Shown: positions 1 through 9,005, numbered from the stretch's first letter. The stretch: 64,000 nt of DNA from Hamadaea sp. (GCF_013362815.1 NZ_JABFVK010000015.1:186001-250000); one strand, 5' to 3'. Numbers and translations: made by a program. The notes: generated by a model not told the origin, from the letters alone.

Positions 1-1503
1 GGCTCGCACTCGGGCGCGATCTTCCAGGGCACCCCGACTCACATGGGCATCTGGGACAAGTGGGTGCTCGGCTGGGCCGACCCGCTGGTCATCGCGCCCG
101 GTTCGGACGCCCGCTCGGTGCAGCTCGGCCAGACGTCGCGTACGCCGGTCGGCACCAAGGACGGCATCAAGGTCGACCTGCCGCAGAAGAAGATCTCGCT
201 GGCGATCCCGCACAGCGGAAGCAAGATGTGGTACTCGAACGCCGACCAGAACTGGGCCGACGTGAAGCTGGCCCGGACCGTTCAGGTGCCCGCCGCGGCG
301 GACGCCAAGTTCTGGTTCTACGGCGACTACAGCATCGAGCAGGACTGGGACTACGGCTTCGTCGAGGTCTCGACCGACGGTTCGACCTGGTCGGAGCAGA
401 AGGTCTACGCCGAGAACGGGACCATGGTCTCGACCCCCGACAACTACGGCGACCCCAACGGCCGCATGCGTGACTACGGTGGCAAGAAGTACGGCCTCAC
501 CGGTAAGACCAACGGCTGGGCGCACGACTACATCGACCTGTCGGCGTACGCCGGTCAGACGATCCAGGTCCGGCTCCGCTACGCCACCGACGAGGCTTCG
601 CTGGAGAAGGGCTGGTTCGTCGACGACCTGTCGGTGACCGGCGGCGGCGCGACCACGTGGTCGGACGACGCCGAGGCGAACAACGGCTGGACCCAGACCG
701 GTGGCACCTTCGTGGACACCACCGGCGCCGGCTGGATCCTCGACCCCGGTACGCAGTGGCGCAACCAGTACTACCTGGCCGAGTGGCGTAACTTCGACGG
801 CTTCGACGAGGGCCTGAAGTACACCTACGACACGACCTACTCGCGTGACGCGTGGAAGGTCGAGAAGGTCAAGTACAACGCTCCCGGCATGCTCCTCTGG
901 TATCGGGACACCACGTACGGCACCGACAACTGGCCGACCGCCAACATCACGGCGCTGCCGAGCGGTGGTTCGAAGGGCGGTCTGCTGATCGTCGACTCGC
1001 ACTTCGACCCGCTACGGCGTACGGGAGTGGGGGCGTCGAAGGACACGACGACGCTGAAGAACCTGCCTAGCCGGCCGAACTCGTCCAACGCGGCGTTCAC
1101 GCTGCAGCCGACGTACCCCTTCAAGGAGTGCATCGAGGACGTCAAGGCACCGTACAGCGAGTACTGCACCGACTTCGGCGCACTTCCGGCCGTGTCGACG
1201 TTCAGCGACAGCCGGGGCTGGTACCCGGGCATCGAGATCCGGGGCAGCTCGCTGTTCTACCGCGACGCCGACGCCTCGGTGGTCATCCCGTCGGTGGACA
1301 ACCAGCTGTACTCGACCCGTGTCGTGGACGCCAACGGCAACCCGTTGCCGCAGTACTACGGCCTGACCGTCGCCGGGAACACCGTTCTCGGCACCGGCAA
1401 CCCGGGTGACGCCGGTGTCTCGTACGGCGTCACGATCACCATCAAGCGGGTGGCGAAGGACAACTCGTACGCCACCATCTACGTGGTACCCGCACTGAGC
1501 TGA
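1..1503 (+). CDS. Immune inhibitor A-like M6 family metalloprotease, 5'-truncated
   Basis: The reading frame is open from base 1 (it begins GSHSGAIFQG), so this is the C-terminal ~500 residues of a larger protein; the first internal ATG (base 43) is not the true start. The GSHSGAIFQGTPTHMGIWDK segment resembles the region just downstream of the catalytic zinc site in InhA-type secreted M6 proteases, so the HExxH motif would lie left of the window. The rest is rich in W, Y, G and D and contains WFVDDLSV-type strands typical of the carbohydrate/MAM-like beta domains of this family. Expected role: secreted protein degradation. The family call is moderately sure; the truncation is certain. Confidence 0.8.
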   Translation, partial: GSHSGAIFQGTPTHMGIWDKWVLGWADPLVIAPGSDARSVQLGQTSRTPVGTKDGIKVDLPQKKISLAIPHSGSKMWYSNADQNWADVKLARTVQVPAAADAKFWFYGDYSIEQDWDYGFVEVSTDGSTWSEQKVYAENGTMVSTPDNYGDPNGRMRDYGGKKYGLTGKTNGWAHDYIDLSAYAGQTIQVRLRYATDEASLEKGWFVDDLSVTGGGATTWSDDAEANNGWTQTGGTFVDTTGAGWILDPGTQWRNQYYLAEWRNFDGFDEGLKYTYDTTYSRDAWKVEKVKYNAPGMLLWYRDTTYGTDNWPTANITALPSGGSKGGLLIVDSHFDPLRRTGVGASKDTTTLKNLPSRPNSSNAAFTLQPTYPFKECIEDVKAPYSEYCTDFGALPAVSTFSDSRGWYPGIEIRGSSLFYRDADASVVIPSVDNQLYSTRVVDANGNPLPQYYGLTVAGNTVLGTGNPGDAGVSYGVTITIKRVAKDNSYATIYVVPALS

Positions 1504-1517
1504 CGCTCCGCGCACAG

Positions 1518-1547
1518 GCGGGGCCGGTCCTGACGGACCGGCCCCGC
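1518..1547. terminator. Bidirectional rho-independent-type hairpin
   Basis: A perfect 13-bp inverted repeat (gcggggccggtcc, loop tgac, ggaccggccccgc) lies between the convergent InhA-like and C45 genes. A short T-run follows on the plus strand (gctttatg). It probably terminates both genes. Confidence 0.75.
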
Positions 1548-1565
1548 TGCTTTATGCGTACAAGA

Positions 1566-2663
1566 TCAGGAAAAGGGCGAGAAGAGCGAACCGGAGCCGC
1601 CCTCGCAAGGCGGACCCGCGATCAGCCGGAGCGTCTTGGCGTCGAGGTCCATCATCGTCGTCCAGATGGTCTCGGAGCGGTCGAGCGGCGCGTCGCGGGC
1701 GTCGAGGTGGCGGCAGACCGAGACCGGGAAGCTGTGGTGGTCGCTCAGGGCGGACAGCAGCTCCTTCTCGCCGACCTGGGGGTGGGCCTGGAGCAGCCGC
1801 CGGACCCGCGCGGACCGGAACAGCGACGAGCCGCCCCAGTCCTTGATCGTGTCGTAGATCGGCAGCGCGGTCTCGAAGTGGTTGGCGTGGACGAGCAGAC
1901 CGTCCTGCGGGTGGAGCCAGCCGGAGTCGCCGGGGACCAGCTCGAGATCGATGATCTCGCCGCCGTCCGGGTGGGCCTGGCCGATGAGCAGGTTGATCGA
2001 GGCGCTCCGGGGCGCGCGGATCGCGTTGCGCAGAGCCCACGACAGCGAGTCGGCTTCGAGGACCGACCGCAGGAGCACGTGGTACGGGACACCGCCGGGC
2101 CGGCCGTCGCGGTCGGAGCCGATGAGGTTGACGCAGACGCCGATGCCCTTGTTGTTCAGGCCGGACTTCGCCAGCATGCCGGCTTCGGTGAGGGTGGCGA
2201 CCTCGTGGCCGAGCTCGTCCCGGGTGATCAGCAGCAGTGTGTAAGGACGCTGCTCGGGGTGCCAGTCCCAATTCTGGGCGAGCCGGGTGTGCCCGTCGTC
2301 GCTGCGTTCGTCGAGTACGCCGATCACGGTGCACTCGCCGGCGTCTCCGGGGGATCCGCAGGTGGGCGTGCCGTAGAGGAGCTCGGAGCGGGCGTTGATG
2401 GCGTAGATCAACGCCGGTTCGACGCCGGCGCCCACCGCCACGCCTTCGAGCAGCTGAGCGAGCCGGGGGAACTGCTGCTCGGTGGGGGCGATGTACTTGC
2501 GGCCCTCGGCGAGTACGGCGGCCCGGTCGAGCCGGACGGCGGCTTCGAAGCGGATCAGGTACTCGTCGATGTTGGCCCGGATGAGGTCGGCGGCCTGGGC
2601 GCCGTACGCCCGGCCCATGTCGGCGGGGGTGCCGCTGACGTCCACGACGAACGGGGGTGTCAT
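1566..2663 (-). CDS. C45-family peptidase / acyl-CoA:6-APA acyltransferase-like Ntn hydrolase
   Basis: 365 residues. The N-terminal half has the alpha-helical segment with GxAYGAQAADLI typical of the penicillin acyltransferase (IAT/C45) superfamily. The likely catalytic cysteine is Cys111 in DAGECTVIGV, followed by the conserved QNWDWHPEQ strand. Such enzymes use an N-terminal Cys exposed by self-cleavage to hydrolyse or transfer acyl groups on small amides; the true substrate cannot be read from sequence. There is no signal peptide, so it is probably cytoplasmic. ATG start. It is transcribed alone, divergent from nhaA, and shares a terminator with the InhA-like gene. Confidence 0.8.
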   Translation of the reverse strand: MTPPFVVDVSGTPADMGRAYGAQAADLIRANIDEYLIRFEAAVRLDRAAVLAEGRKYIAPTEQQFPRLAQLLEGVAVGAGVEPALIYAINARSELLYGTPTCGSPGDAGECTVIGVLDERSDDGHTRLAQNWDWHPEQRPYTLLLITRDELGHEVATLTEAGMLAKSGLNNKGIGVCVNLIGSDRDGRPGGVPYHVLLRSVLEADSLSWALRNAIRAPRSASINLLIGQAHPDGGEIIDLELVPGDSGWLHPQDGLLVHANHFETALPIYDTIKDWGGSSLFRSARVRRLLQAHPQVGEKELLSALSDHHSFPVSVCRHLDARDAPLDRSETIWTTMMDLDAKTLRLIAGPPCEGGSGSLFSPFS

Positions 2664-2718
2664 GACCCGACCCTATCCTGCGCTCGCAGCCGGTTTTTCC
2701 CCGCTTTCTTCCCCGCTG

Positions 2719-2771
2719 GATCAGGGTTCTGGGCCGAATCACGGGCCATGATTCGGCCTGGAACCCTGATC
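2719..2771. repeat. Long perfect-stem hairpin upstream of nhaA
   Basis: Bases 2719-2741 can pair with 2749-2771 over 23 positions: 11 Watson-Crick pairs (gatcagggttc with gaaccctgatc), two G-U pairs, then ten more pairs, around a 7-nt loop (cgggcca). Part of the arm (tctgggccgaa) is repeated directly just after the hairpin, around 2770-2780. It lies 46 bases before the nhaA start and 55 bases before the divergent C45 start. It could be a regulatory RNA structure or one copy of a genomic palindromic repeat. Confidence 0.7.
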
Positions 2772-2817
2772 TGGGCCGAACGGCAGCTAACGGCCGCCGA
2801 GGGCCGACACGGGACAT

Positions 2818-4050
2818 ATGCTCATGATCGTGACAAGTCAGCGGCGACTGCGACGGCGTACGACTCGCCGGAGTCAGGCGGCGTTCGCCGAGGTCGCCCG
2901 CTTCCTCCGGACCGAGCAGATCGGCGGGCTCATCCTGCTCGGGGCGGCGGCCATCGCCCTGATCGTGGCGAACTCGCCGGTGTCTGGGGCGTACGAGCAA
3001 TTGTCGGAGACCGTCGTCGGCCCGTCGAGCCTCCATCTGAACCTCAGCCTCGAGACCTGGGCCAAGGACGGGCTGCTCACGATCTTCTTCGTGGTCGCCG
3101 GGCTGGAGCTGAAGCGGGAACTCGTCGTCGGCGAGCTCCGCGACGTACGCCGGGCGATGCTGCCGATCTTCGGGGCGATCGGCGGCATGGTCGTGCCGGC
3201 CGCGATAGCCCTGCTGGTCGCGGTGGGTGCACCGGGTGGGACCGACGCGTGGGCCGTCCCGACCGCGACCGACATCGCCTTCGCGCTCGCCGTCCTCGCG
3301 ATCGCCGGGTCCGGGCTGCCGCCGTCGCTCCGGGTGTTCCTGCTGTCCCTGGCCATCGTGGACGACCTCGGCGCGATTCTGCTCATCGCGGCGGTGTTCA
3401 CGGCGACGCTCAACGTGCTGGCCCTGATCGGTGCGGTCGGCGCGATCGCGGCGTACGCCGCCTTGCAGCAGATGCGGTTCACCGGCTGGTGGCTGTACGT
3501 CCCGTTGTGCTTCACCGCGTGGGTGCTGCTGCACGCGTCCGGCGTCCACGCCACCCTGGCCGGGGTCGCCATCGGGCTCGCCACCCGGGTCAAACGCGAC
3601 CCCGGTGAACGGGAGGCTCCGGCGACCTGGCTCGAACACACGCTGCAGCCCATCTCGGCCGGCATCTGCGTACCCGTGTTCGCCTTCTTCGCGGCCGGCA
3701 TCCCGATCAAGGGCGGCACGCTGACCGGCATCTTCACCGACCGGGCCGCACTCGGCGTCTTCCTCGGCCTGGTCGTGGGCAAGCTCGTCGGCGTGCTGGG
3801 CGGCGCGGCCCTGGCCACCCGGCTTCGGTTGGCCGAGCTGCCCAAGGGGCTGCAATGGCGCGATCTCGTCGCCGTCGCCGCCCTCACCGGCTGCGGCTTC
3901 ACCGTCAGCCTCCTGATCGCCGAACTCGCCTTCCCCGAGGGCGACCAACGCAACCGGATCAAGATGGCGGTGCTGGCCGGATCGCTGGTGGCGGCCCTGC
4001 TCGGCGCGGCCGGCCTGCGCAGACGCGTGCGTTCACAGCTCGAAGGTTAA
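2818..4050 (+). CDS. nhaA: Na+/H+ antiporter NhaA
   Basis: 410 residues, the usual length for NhaA without extra domains. It exchanges cytoplasmic Na+ (or Li+) for external protons. The key motifs are present: TDIAFALAVLA, holding the Asp equivalent to E. coli Asp133, and AIVDDLGAI, holding the Asp163/Asp164 pair, separated by the usual spacing. About twelve hydrophobic helices can be seen. The first ~20 residues are basic and poorly conserved, so the start is uncertain; a GTG at 2830 is an alternative. It is followed after 10 bases by the hydrolase gene and is probably cotranscribed with it. Confidence 0.92.
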   Translation: MLMIVTSQRRLRRRTTRRSQAAFAEVARFLRTEQIGGLILLGAAAIALIVANSPVSGAYEQLSETVVGPSSLHLNLSLETWAKDGLLTIFFVVAGLELKRELVVGELRDVRRAMLPIFGAIGGMVVPAAIALLVAVGAPGGTDAWAVPTATDIAFALAVLAIAGSGLPPSLRVFLLSLAIVDDLGAILLIAAVFTATLNVLALIGAVGAIAAYAALQQMRFTGWWLYVPLCFTAWVLLHASGVHATLAGVAIGLATRVKRDPGEREAPATWLEHTLQPISAGICVPVFAFFAAGIPIKGGTLTGIFTDRAALGVFLGLVVGKLVGVLGGAALATRLRLAELPKGLQWRDLVAVAALTGCGFTVSLLIAELAFPEGDQRNRIKMAVLAGSLVAALLGAAGLRRRVRSQLEG

Positions 4051-4060
4051 GCTTGCCGCC

Positions 4061-4993
4061 GTGGACAGCGATCAGCGGCGCATCATCGACGAGGCCTGCG
4101 TACTCGTCGAAGGGCCGTGGACGCATCGTTTCGTGCACGCCAACGGCTCCCGCTTCCACGTGGTCGAGGCCGGCACCGGCCCGCTGGTCCTGCTCCTGCA
4201 CGGCTTCCCGGAGTTCTGGTGGGGCTGGCACGAGCAGCTCGTCGCGCTGGCCGACGCCGGCTATCGCGCGGTCGCGATCGACCTGCGCGGCTACGGGGCG
4301 ACCGACAAACCGCCCCGCGGCTACGACGGCTTCACCCTCGCCGCCGATGTCATGGGCCTGATCCGCGCTCTCGGTGAAAGAGACGCCGCGCTGGTCGGCG
4401 CGGGTGCGGGCGGCATGATCGCGTGGACCACCGCGGCGTTCCACCCGCGCATGGTGCGCCGGCTCGTCGTGCTCGGGGCCGCGCATCCACTGCGGCTACG
4501 CTCGGCCATCCTCACCGACCTGCGCGGACAGACCTCGGCGTCCGCGCAGCTCCTGCGCTTCCAGCTGCCCCGCTACGAACATCAGCTCACGCGGGACGGC
4601 GCCGCCGCGATCGGCTCACTGCTCGACGCTTGGACCGGGCCGTCCTTCCGGCAAACCAAGGGGTACGCCGAAATCCGCGAACGTTATTGCGAGGCGATGC
4701 GTATCCCGCAGGCGATGTTCTGCGCGCTGGAGGCGTACCGGTGGGCGTTCCGCTCGGTGCTGCGCTGGCATGGTTACCGGTTCACCCGGCAGCTTCGGGA
4801 ACCGATCGTCACGCCGACCCTGCAACTTCACGGCGGGCTCGACACCGCCGCTCTCCCGTCCACCGCACAGGGCTCGGGGCGCTACGTCCTGGCCGAGTAC
4901 GAATGGCGGTTGCTGGACGGCATCGGCCACTTCCCCCATCTGGAAGCGGCGGAGACGGTCACCGGCGAGATCCTGCGCTGGATCAAGGGTTAG
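4061..4993 (+). CDS. Alpha/beta hydrolase, epoxide hydrolase/dehalogenase-like, nucleophile missing
   Basis: 310 residues, GTG start. It has the oxyanion motif HGFPEFWWGW (about residues 47-56), the RGYGATDKP loop, an acid candidate in HGGLDTAAL and the catalytic-His motif GIGHFPHLE near residue 295. This set matches epoxide hydrolase/haloalkane dehalogenase-like proteins. The nucleophile elbow, normally GHDWGG or GxSxG, reads VGAGAGG, so the nucleophile position (115) is Gly. Either the protein is not a classical hydrolase or it uses another residue. The stop overlaps the convergent gene at 4990-4993. Fold call sure; activity doubtful. Confidence 0.85.
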   Translation: MDSDQRRIIDEACVLVEGPWTHRFVHANGSRFHVVEAGTGPLVLLLHGFPEFWWGWHEQLVALADAGYRAVAIDLRGYGATDKPPRGYDGFTLAADVMGLIRALGERDAALVGAGAGGMIAWTTAAFHPRMVRRLVVLGAAHPLRLRSAILTDLRGQTSASAQLLRFQLPRYEHQLTRDGAAAIGSLLDAWTGPSFRQTKGYAEIRERYCEAMRIPQAMFCALEAYRWAFRSVLRWHGYRFTRQLREPIVTPTLQLHGGLDTAALPSTAQGSGRYVLAEYEWRLLDGIGHFPHLEAAETVTGEILRWIKG

Positions 4994-5358
4994 ACGCGTA
5001 CTTCCCGGAGGTCGGCGACGTCGGCGGCCGGTGCCCAGCCCTGGTAGACGCCGTAGTCGAACTCCTCCAGCCCGAGGTCACGGGCCACCGGAGCCTTCCC
5101 GCCCGTGTACTCGACCCGGAACCACTTCTCATGACGGCCGAGGACGATGAACGGCTCACCCCGCCAGGTGCAGGCGGTGCGTACGTAGCAGAAGTCGTCG
5201 ACCTGGGCGATCGGGAGCACCCGGACGTAGCGGCCAGGGCGTACCTCCTCGAACCCGTCGGCCGGTTCGGGCAGGTAAATCCGCACGTCGTCGCCGTCGG
5301 GGCTGGCCTCGTACTCCATGCCGCGCCACCGGGCGATGTAGCCGTCGCGAACGGTCAT
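4990..5358 (-). CDS. Conserved hypothetical protein next to the SseB/ESX genes
   Basis: 122 residues, soluble, acidic, rich in aromatic residues (W, Y, F) and beta-strand-like segments such as FEEVRPGRYVRVLPI and KWFRVEYTGG. I do not recognise the family. Its ATG overlaps the TGA of the upstream SseB-domain gene (atga), so the two are translationally coupled and probably act together. It converges with the hydrolase gene, the two stop codons overlapping. Confidence 0.75.
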   Translation of the reverse strand: MTVRDGYIARWRGMEYEASPDGDDVRIYLPEPADGFEEVRPGRYVRVLPIAQVDDFCYVRTACTWRGEPFIVLGRHEKWFRVEYTGGKAPVARDLGLEEFDYGVYQGWAPAADVADLREVRV

Positions 5359-7115
5359 GATTCCTCTTCCTCGCCGACCAGTTCGCCTTCGACCGTGCCC
5401 TCGACGGTGCCTTCGACCGACGGTCGGCCCTCGCCGCCGCCGATCTCCGGGGTCGGAGCGGGCTTACGCGGATACTCCCCCACTCGCAGCCAGCGCGGCC
5501 CGTCGGCGTCCAGGACGGCGATGATCTCTTCTACGCCATCTGCTCCCAGCCGCAGCAGGCGTGCCCCATGTGGCAGCCGAGCACTGTCCACCTTGAACTC
5601 CGCGATGACGGTGCTGGACTCGCCGGGGGCGAACCCGTTGCCGCGGAACGGCGGGCGCTCGATGACCCAGCCCTCCATCGCCTTCATCGCGGCCTCGGTC
5701 TGCCCGCCATACGGAATGCGATAGAGGCTGGGCCGGTACGCCGACCAGCGCAGGATGAAGACCTCGTCGGCCTCCTCCTCGAACGGCGTACCCTGCCAGG
5801 TCAGCCCGAGTGCCTGCCGCATCTGGTCCGGCGTCTTGAGCTGGCCGACCTCGTGCGCCCGATGCACGAAGCCGGACACCCGGTCGTAGCCGCGTTCGAG
5901 GTAGAAGCCGATCTGGCTGGGCGAGATGGGCTTCTGCATCACGGTCGGCGGAGCCGCCTTGGGCGAGACCGCCGGCACCGACGAGCGGATCTCCGACGTC
6001 TCCTCGCTCGACAGACCCATCCGGCCGGCCCAGTTGGCCAGCGTCACGACTTGGTCGCCGGGCAGCGTCGCGCCGACCGGCGTACCGGGGTTGACGGCGA
6101 ACGACCAGGTCTCGTCCGGCCAGGAGCTGATCAGCTGGATGAAGCGCACCCGTACGCACTGCCCGGCCTGCCCGCCGGCCCGCTCGGTCGAGGTGAAGAC
6201 CACGACATAGGGCTGCCCGTCGATCTGCTGGGTCTGCCAGCCGAAGTTCGGGTCACTGGGGCGCAACACGTGGCTGGCGCTCGGCGCGACCGGGACGAGC
6301 ACCTGGGCCAGCAGGAGCGTCGAGAGGAAGAGGTCGGTGTTGTCCACCTCGGCGGCGTCGAAGAGCTGCCGCTCGACCTCGTTCGCCGGGATGAAGGCGT
6401 CGGCGTGCCGTCCACCGGCCGGTCGGCCGGCTGATTCCAGTTCGAGCAGCGGCGTACCGGTGGACTGTCGCGGCTCGGCCTTCGGTGGTGGGCCTACGGG
6501 CGGAGGCACTGCCGCCGGTGGTGGTGGTGGTGGCATGGGCGGCTGGTTCACCGCTGGAGGTGTGCTGGGGGCGTACCCGGTCGCTCCGGCCTGCGCTCGG
6601 GCCAGCGCCTCCAGCCGCTCGGCCCGCGATCGCGGCTGAGCGCCGTTGCGCGTACCGGGGTCCATCGCGGGCGGACGGCTCTCGCGCATCGCGCCGGGCG
6701 GCGGCAGCCGAGGCGGTTCGGGGCGGCTCAGTTCGGCCCGGATCTGCTGGGCCAGCTGCGCGATGAACCACGCCGGGAGATAGCCCTCGATCGGGAGCCC
6801 CGGGTTCACCGCCAGCCACCACTCGTGGTTGGGCCACTGTTCGGCCAGCCGCAGATACGGCACCGTACGCGCCGAGCCGGCGTTCTGCGCCAGGCAGGCG
6901 TACATCGCCTCGTAGGAGGTGAACGCGAGCACGTGCGTACGCCGATCTGCGGTCCAGGTGCCCCACCCCCCGGTGCCCTGAGCCGTGCCCTCCGGCGGCA
7001 CCGGAAGAAGCAGTTCCAGCTGGGAAAGGATGTGGAAGTAGCGATCCTGATCCCCGGCACGCAGCGCATCACGCAAGGCGGCCTCGGCCTGCGTGCTCGG
7101 CTGCCACTCGGCCAA
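5355..7115 (-). CDS. Protein with two SseB-like domains, ESX-associated
   Basis: 586 residues. The start is TTG at 7115, chosen because a strong GGGAGGGAAACC ribosome site precedes it. Two SseB-type N-terminal domains are visible, about residues 5-130 and 245-360; both carry the VLAFTSYE / VVFTSTERA strand and a W-x4-W...VNPG(L/T)P motif. They are joined by a Pro-rich linker (about 135-240). A third region (about 385-545) has SQIGFYLERGYDRVSGFVHRA and may be a further alpha/beta domain. SseB-domain proteins often sit in actinobacterial type VII secretion loci, as here beside mycP. Biochemical role unknown. Confidence 0.8.
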   Translation of the reverse strand: MAEWQPSTQAEAALRDALRAGDQDRYFHILSQLELLLPVPPEGTAQGTGGWGTWTADRRTHVLAFTSYEAMYACLAQNAGSARTVPYLRLAEQWPNHEWWLAVNPGLPIEGYLPAWFIAQLAQQIRAELSRPEPPRLPPPGAMRESRPPAMDPGTRNGAQPRSRAERLEALARAQAGATGYAPSTPPAVNQPPMPPPPPPAAVPPPVGPPPKAEPRQSTGTPLLELESAGRPAGGRHADAFIPANEVERQLFDAAEVDNTDLFLSTLLLAQVLVPVAPSASHVLRPSDPNFGWQTQQIDGQPYVVVFTSTERAGGQAGQCVRVRFIQLISSWPDETWSFAVNPGTPVGATLPGDQVVTLANWAGRMGLSSEETSEIRSSVPAVSPKAAPPTVMQKPISPSQIGFYLERGYDRVSGFVHRAHEVGQLKTPDQMRQALGLTWQGTPFEEEADEVFILRWSAYRPSLYRIPYGGQTEAAMKAMEGWVIERPPFRGNGFAPGESSTVIAEFKVDSARLPHGARLLRLGADGVEEIIAVLDADGPRWLRVGEYPRKPAPTPEIGGGEGRPSVEGTVEGTVEGELVGEEEES

Positions 7116-7294
7116 GGTTTCCCTCCCATGGTTCCGGTGCGCTATCGCGTAGCTACCCCGCGCCTATACAACCTAACAAGTAGCGACCTCGCTGCGGGAT
7201 ATCCACCGGTCTTCTTACCGGCATCCCTTCTGCCGAGCCGCGGCCGAAGCGGCGCTTGCGATAGCATCGGCCCCGGATTTGGGGGAGGCGATCG

Positions 7295-8506
7295 ATGAGG
7301 TTGCGCACTATCGCGACGGTGTCGCTACTGGGTGCCGCCATGGTCGTGGCGCCGGCCGCGCCCGCGTTGGCGAACTGCGGAGGCGTCAACACGTCCCAGG
7401 CACCCGTCACGGAACCGCCCAAGGACGACGGCGGCAACTGGATGCTGGCCCGGTTCGGGCTCGGGCGGCTGCCCGGGACGTCCGACGGCCGTGGCGTCAC
7501 CGTGGCGGTGCTGGACTCCGGCGTACAGGCCTCGCATCCCGCGCTCAAAGGCCAGGTGCTCAGCAACGGCCGGGACTTCCTCGAAAGCGGCGGAGCGACG
7601 AAGGGCACCGAAGACTGCCGCGGGCACGGCACGGCGGTCGCGTCGCTCATCGCCGGTAACGCCCGGGCGGGCTTCCGGGGGATCGCCCCGGGCGCGTCGA
7701 TCCTGCCCATCCGGGTCAACGAGACCGTCGGCGGCAACAACGACAACGGCCGGAAGACCGACGACGGCAAGATCGCCGCTGCCATCGACTACGCGGTGGC
7801 CGAAGGCGCCGACGTCATCAACATCTCGTTCGCGTACCTGAACGGCGAGGCGAAGCCGGACAAGCACAAGGTCTTCGCGGACGCCGTTCAGCGGGCGCTG
7901 GACCAGAACGTGGTCGTCGTCGCCGCGGTCGGCAACGACAAAACGGCCACGGACAGCTTTCCGGCGAACCTACCGGGAGTCCTCGGAGTCGGTGCGATCT
8001 CCCGGAACGGCCTGCTCTGGGAGAACTCCACCAAGGGATCGTTCGTCGACGTCACGGCTCCGGGAGGCGGCATTCTGACCGCCTGGACTCCGGGCATCTA
8101 CACCGAGGTGGTGGGCACGAGCTTCGCCGCTCCGGTCGTCGCCGGCGCGGTCGCACTGCTCAAGCAGGCGCACCCGAAGTGGACCGCCAGCCAGATCGTG
8201 AACCAGATCCAGGCGACGGCCGACCCTTCGCCCGGTGGCAAGAACTCGAAGTCCTATGGGGCCGGCGTGGTCGATCCGGTTCGGGCGGTCACCGAGCTGC
8301 CGGGGTTCGGAGCGGCGTACAAGAACCCGCCGATGCCGCTGAAGAGCGAGGACCCGCAGATCGTGGCGGCCAAGGAGCGGGCGGCCGACCGCAAGGCACT
8401 GGCGTTGTGGCTGGCCCTGGGCGGCGTCGCGCTGACCGTCATCATCCTGCTCAGCTCGTCGATCGTGTTCAACGGCTCGCGGCGGCGGTGGCGTCCGGCC
8501 GAGTGA
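7295..8506 (+). CDS. mycP: Type VII secretion-associated serine protease (mycosin)
   Basis: 403 residues. Signal peptide (1-26), subtilisin-like S8 domain with the full triad Asp74 (VAVLDSG), His111 (GHGTAVASLIAG) and Ser276 (GTSFAAPVVAG) plus oxyanion Asn213, then a C-terminal membrane helix (about 370-392) and a short basic tail. This is the mycosin layout: a membrane-anchored extracytoplasmic protease that stabilises the ESX secretion complex and processes some substrates. The ATG is preceded by GGGGGAGGCGATCG. It is transcribed opposite to the esx/eccB genes, with which it shares a terminator. Confidence 0.92.
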   Translation: MRLRTIATVSLLGAAMVVAPAAPALANCGGVNTSQAPVTEPPKDDGGNWMLARFGLGRLPGTSDGRGVTVAVLDSGVQASHPALKGQVLSNGRDFLESGGATKGTEDCRGHGTAVASLIAGNARAGFRGIAPGASILPIRVNETVGGNNDNGRKTDDGKIAAAIDYAVAEGADVINISFAYLNGEAKPDKHKVFADAVQRALDQNVVVVAAVGNDKTATDSFPANLPGVLGVGAISRNGLLWENSTKGSFVDVTAPGGGILTAWTPGIYTEVVGTSFAAPVVAGAVALLKQAHPKWTASQIVNQIQATADPSPGGKNSKSYGAGVVDPVRAVTELPGFGAAYKNPPMPLKSEDPQIVAAKERAADRKALALWLALGGVALTVIILLSSSIVFNGSRRRWRPAE

Positions 8507-8616
8507 CAGCTTCGCTCCGCCGGACGATAGAGACTGTCGAAAGTAGGCACAATTCGTGTCGACTGTCCAGGTGGGACAGATCACACGCAGTGCCATCGGC
8601 GGCGAGCGCAAATGCC

Positions 8617-8655
8617 AAACGGCGGCAAGGACCTTGGTGGTCCTTGCCGCCGTTT
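8617..8655. terminator. Strong bidirectional terminator between mycP and esx genes
   Basis: A perfect 17-bp inverted repeat, aaacggcggcaaggacc and its complement, flanks a 5-nt loop (ttggt). The outer A/T pairs give a U-run in both directions, so it should stop both mycP and the minus-strand esx transcript. Confidence 0.85.
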
Positions 8656-8691
8656 CGGTTCGAGGCTCAGCCGTCGAGCCGTCGAAGAAGC

Positions 8692-8988
8692 TCAGCCGGC
8701 GAAGAGGCCGGTGTTCTTCTTCTCGGTCGAGTGGTAGTGCGACGCCGACTCCTCGAGCGCTCCCTTGATGTCCTGGAGCATCTGCGAGAGGTCGCGCGAA
8801 GCCGCCCGCCACTGCGCCTGACGACGCGAGTAGGCCTCCTGCGCGTCACCTTCCCACGTGTGCACAAGCTTCGAGGCGTCGGACTCGAGCGTGTCGAGCG
8901 AGCCGTTGAGCTTGGCGATCGCGGAACCGATGTCACCGGCCGCCTGCTGCATCGAGGCGAAATTTACGACAAGGCTGTCGTCGGACAT
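8692..8988 (-). CDS. WXG100 family (ESAT-6-like) secreted protein
   Basis: 98 residues, all-helical, with the central W45-E-G47 hairpin motif (HTWEGDAQ) that defines WXG100 proteins, which are secreted as helical-hairpin dimers by ESX systems. The ATG at 8988 is preceded by GGGGAGGTTCAG; a longer upstream frame is open but does not look coding. A YxxxE-type export signal may be carried by YHSTE near the C-terminus. It lies 17 bases after the partner gene, as expected for an EsxA/EsxB pair. Confidence 0.92.
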   Translation of the reverse strand: MSDDSLVVNFASMQQAAGDIGSAIAKLNGSLDTLESDASKLVHTWEGDAQEAYSRRQAQWRAASRDLSQMLQDIKGALEESASHYHSTEKKNTGLFAG

Positions 8989-9005
8989 TTCTGAACCTCC
9001 CCAGG

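Noticed and set aside
1552-3948. Minus-strand open frame of about 800 codons
   Set aside because: It overlaps nhaA and the C45 gene in the wrong frame; composition is that of shadow translation.
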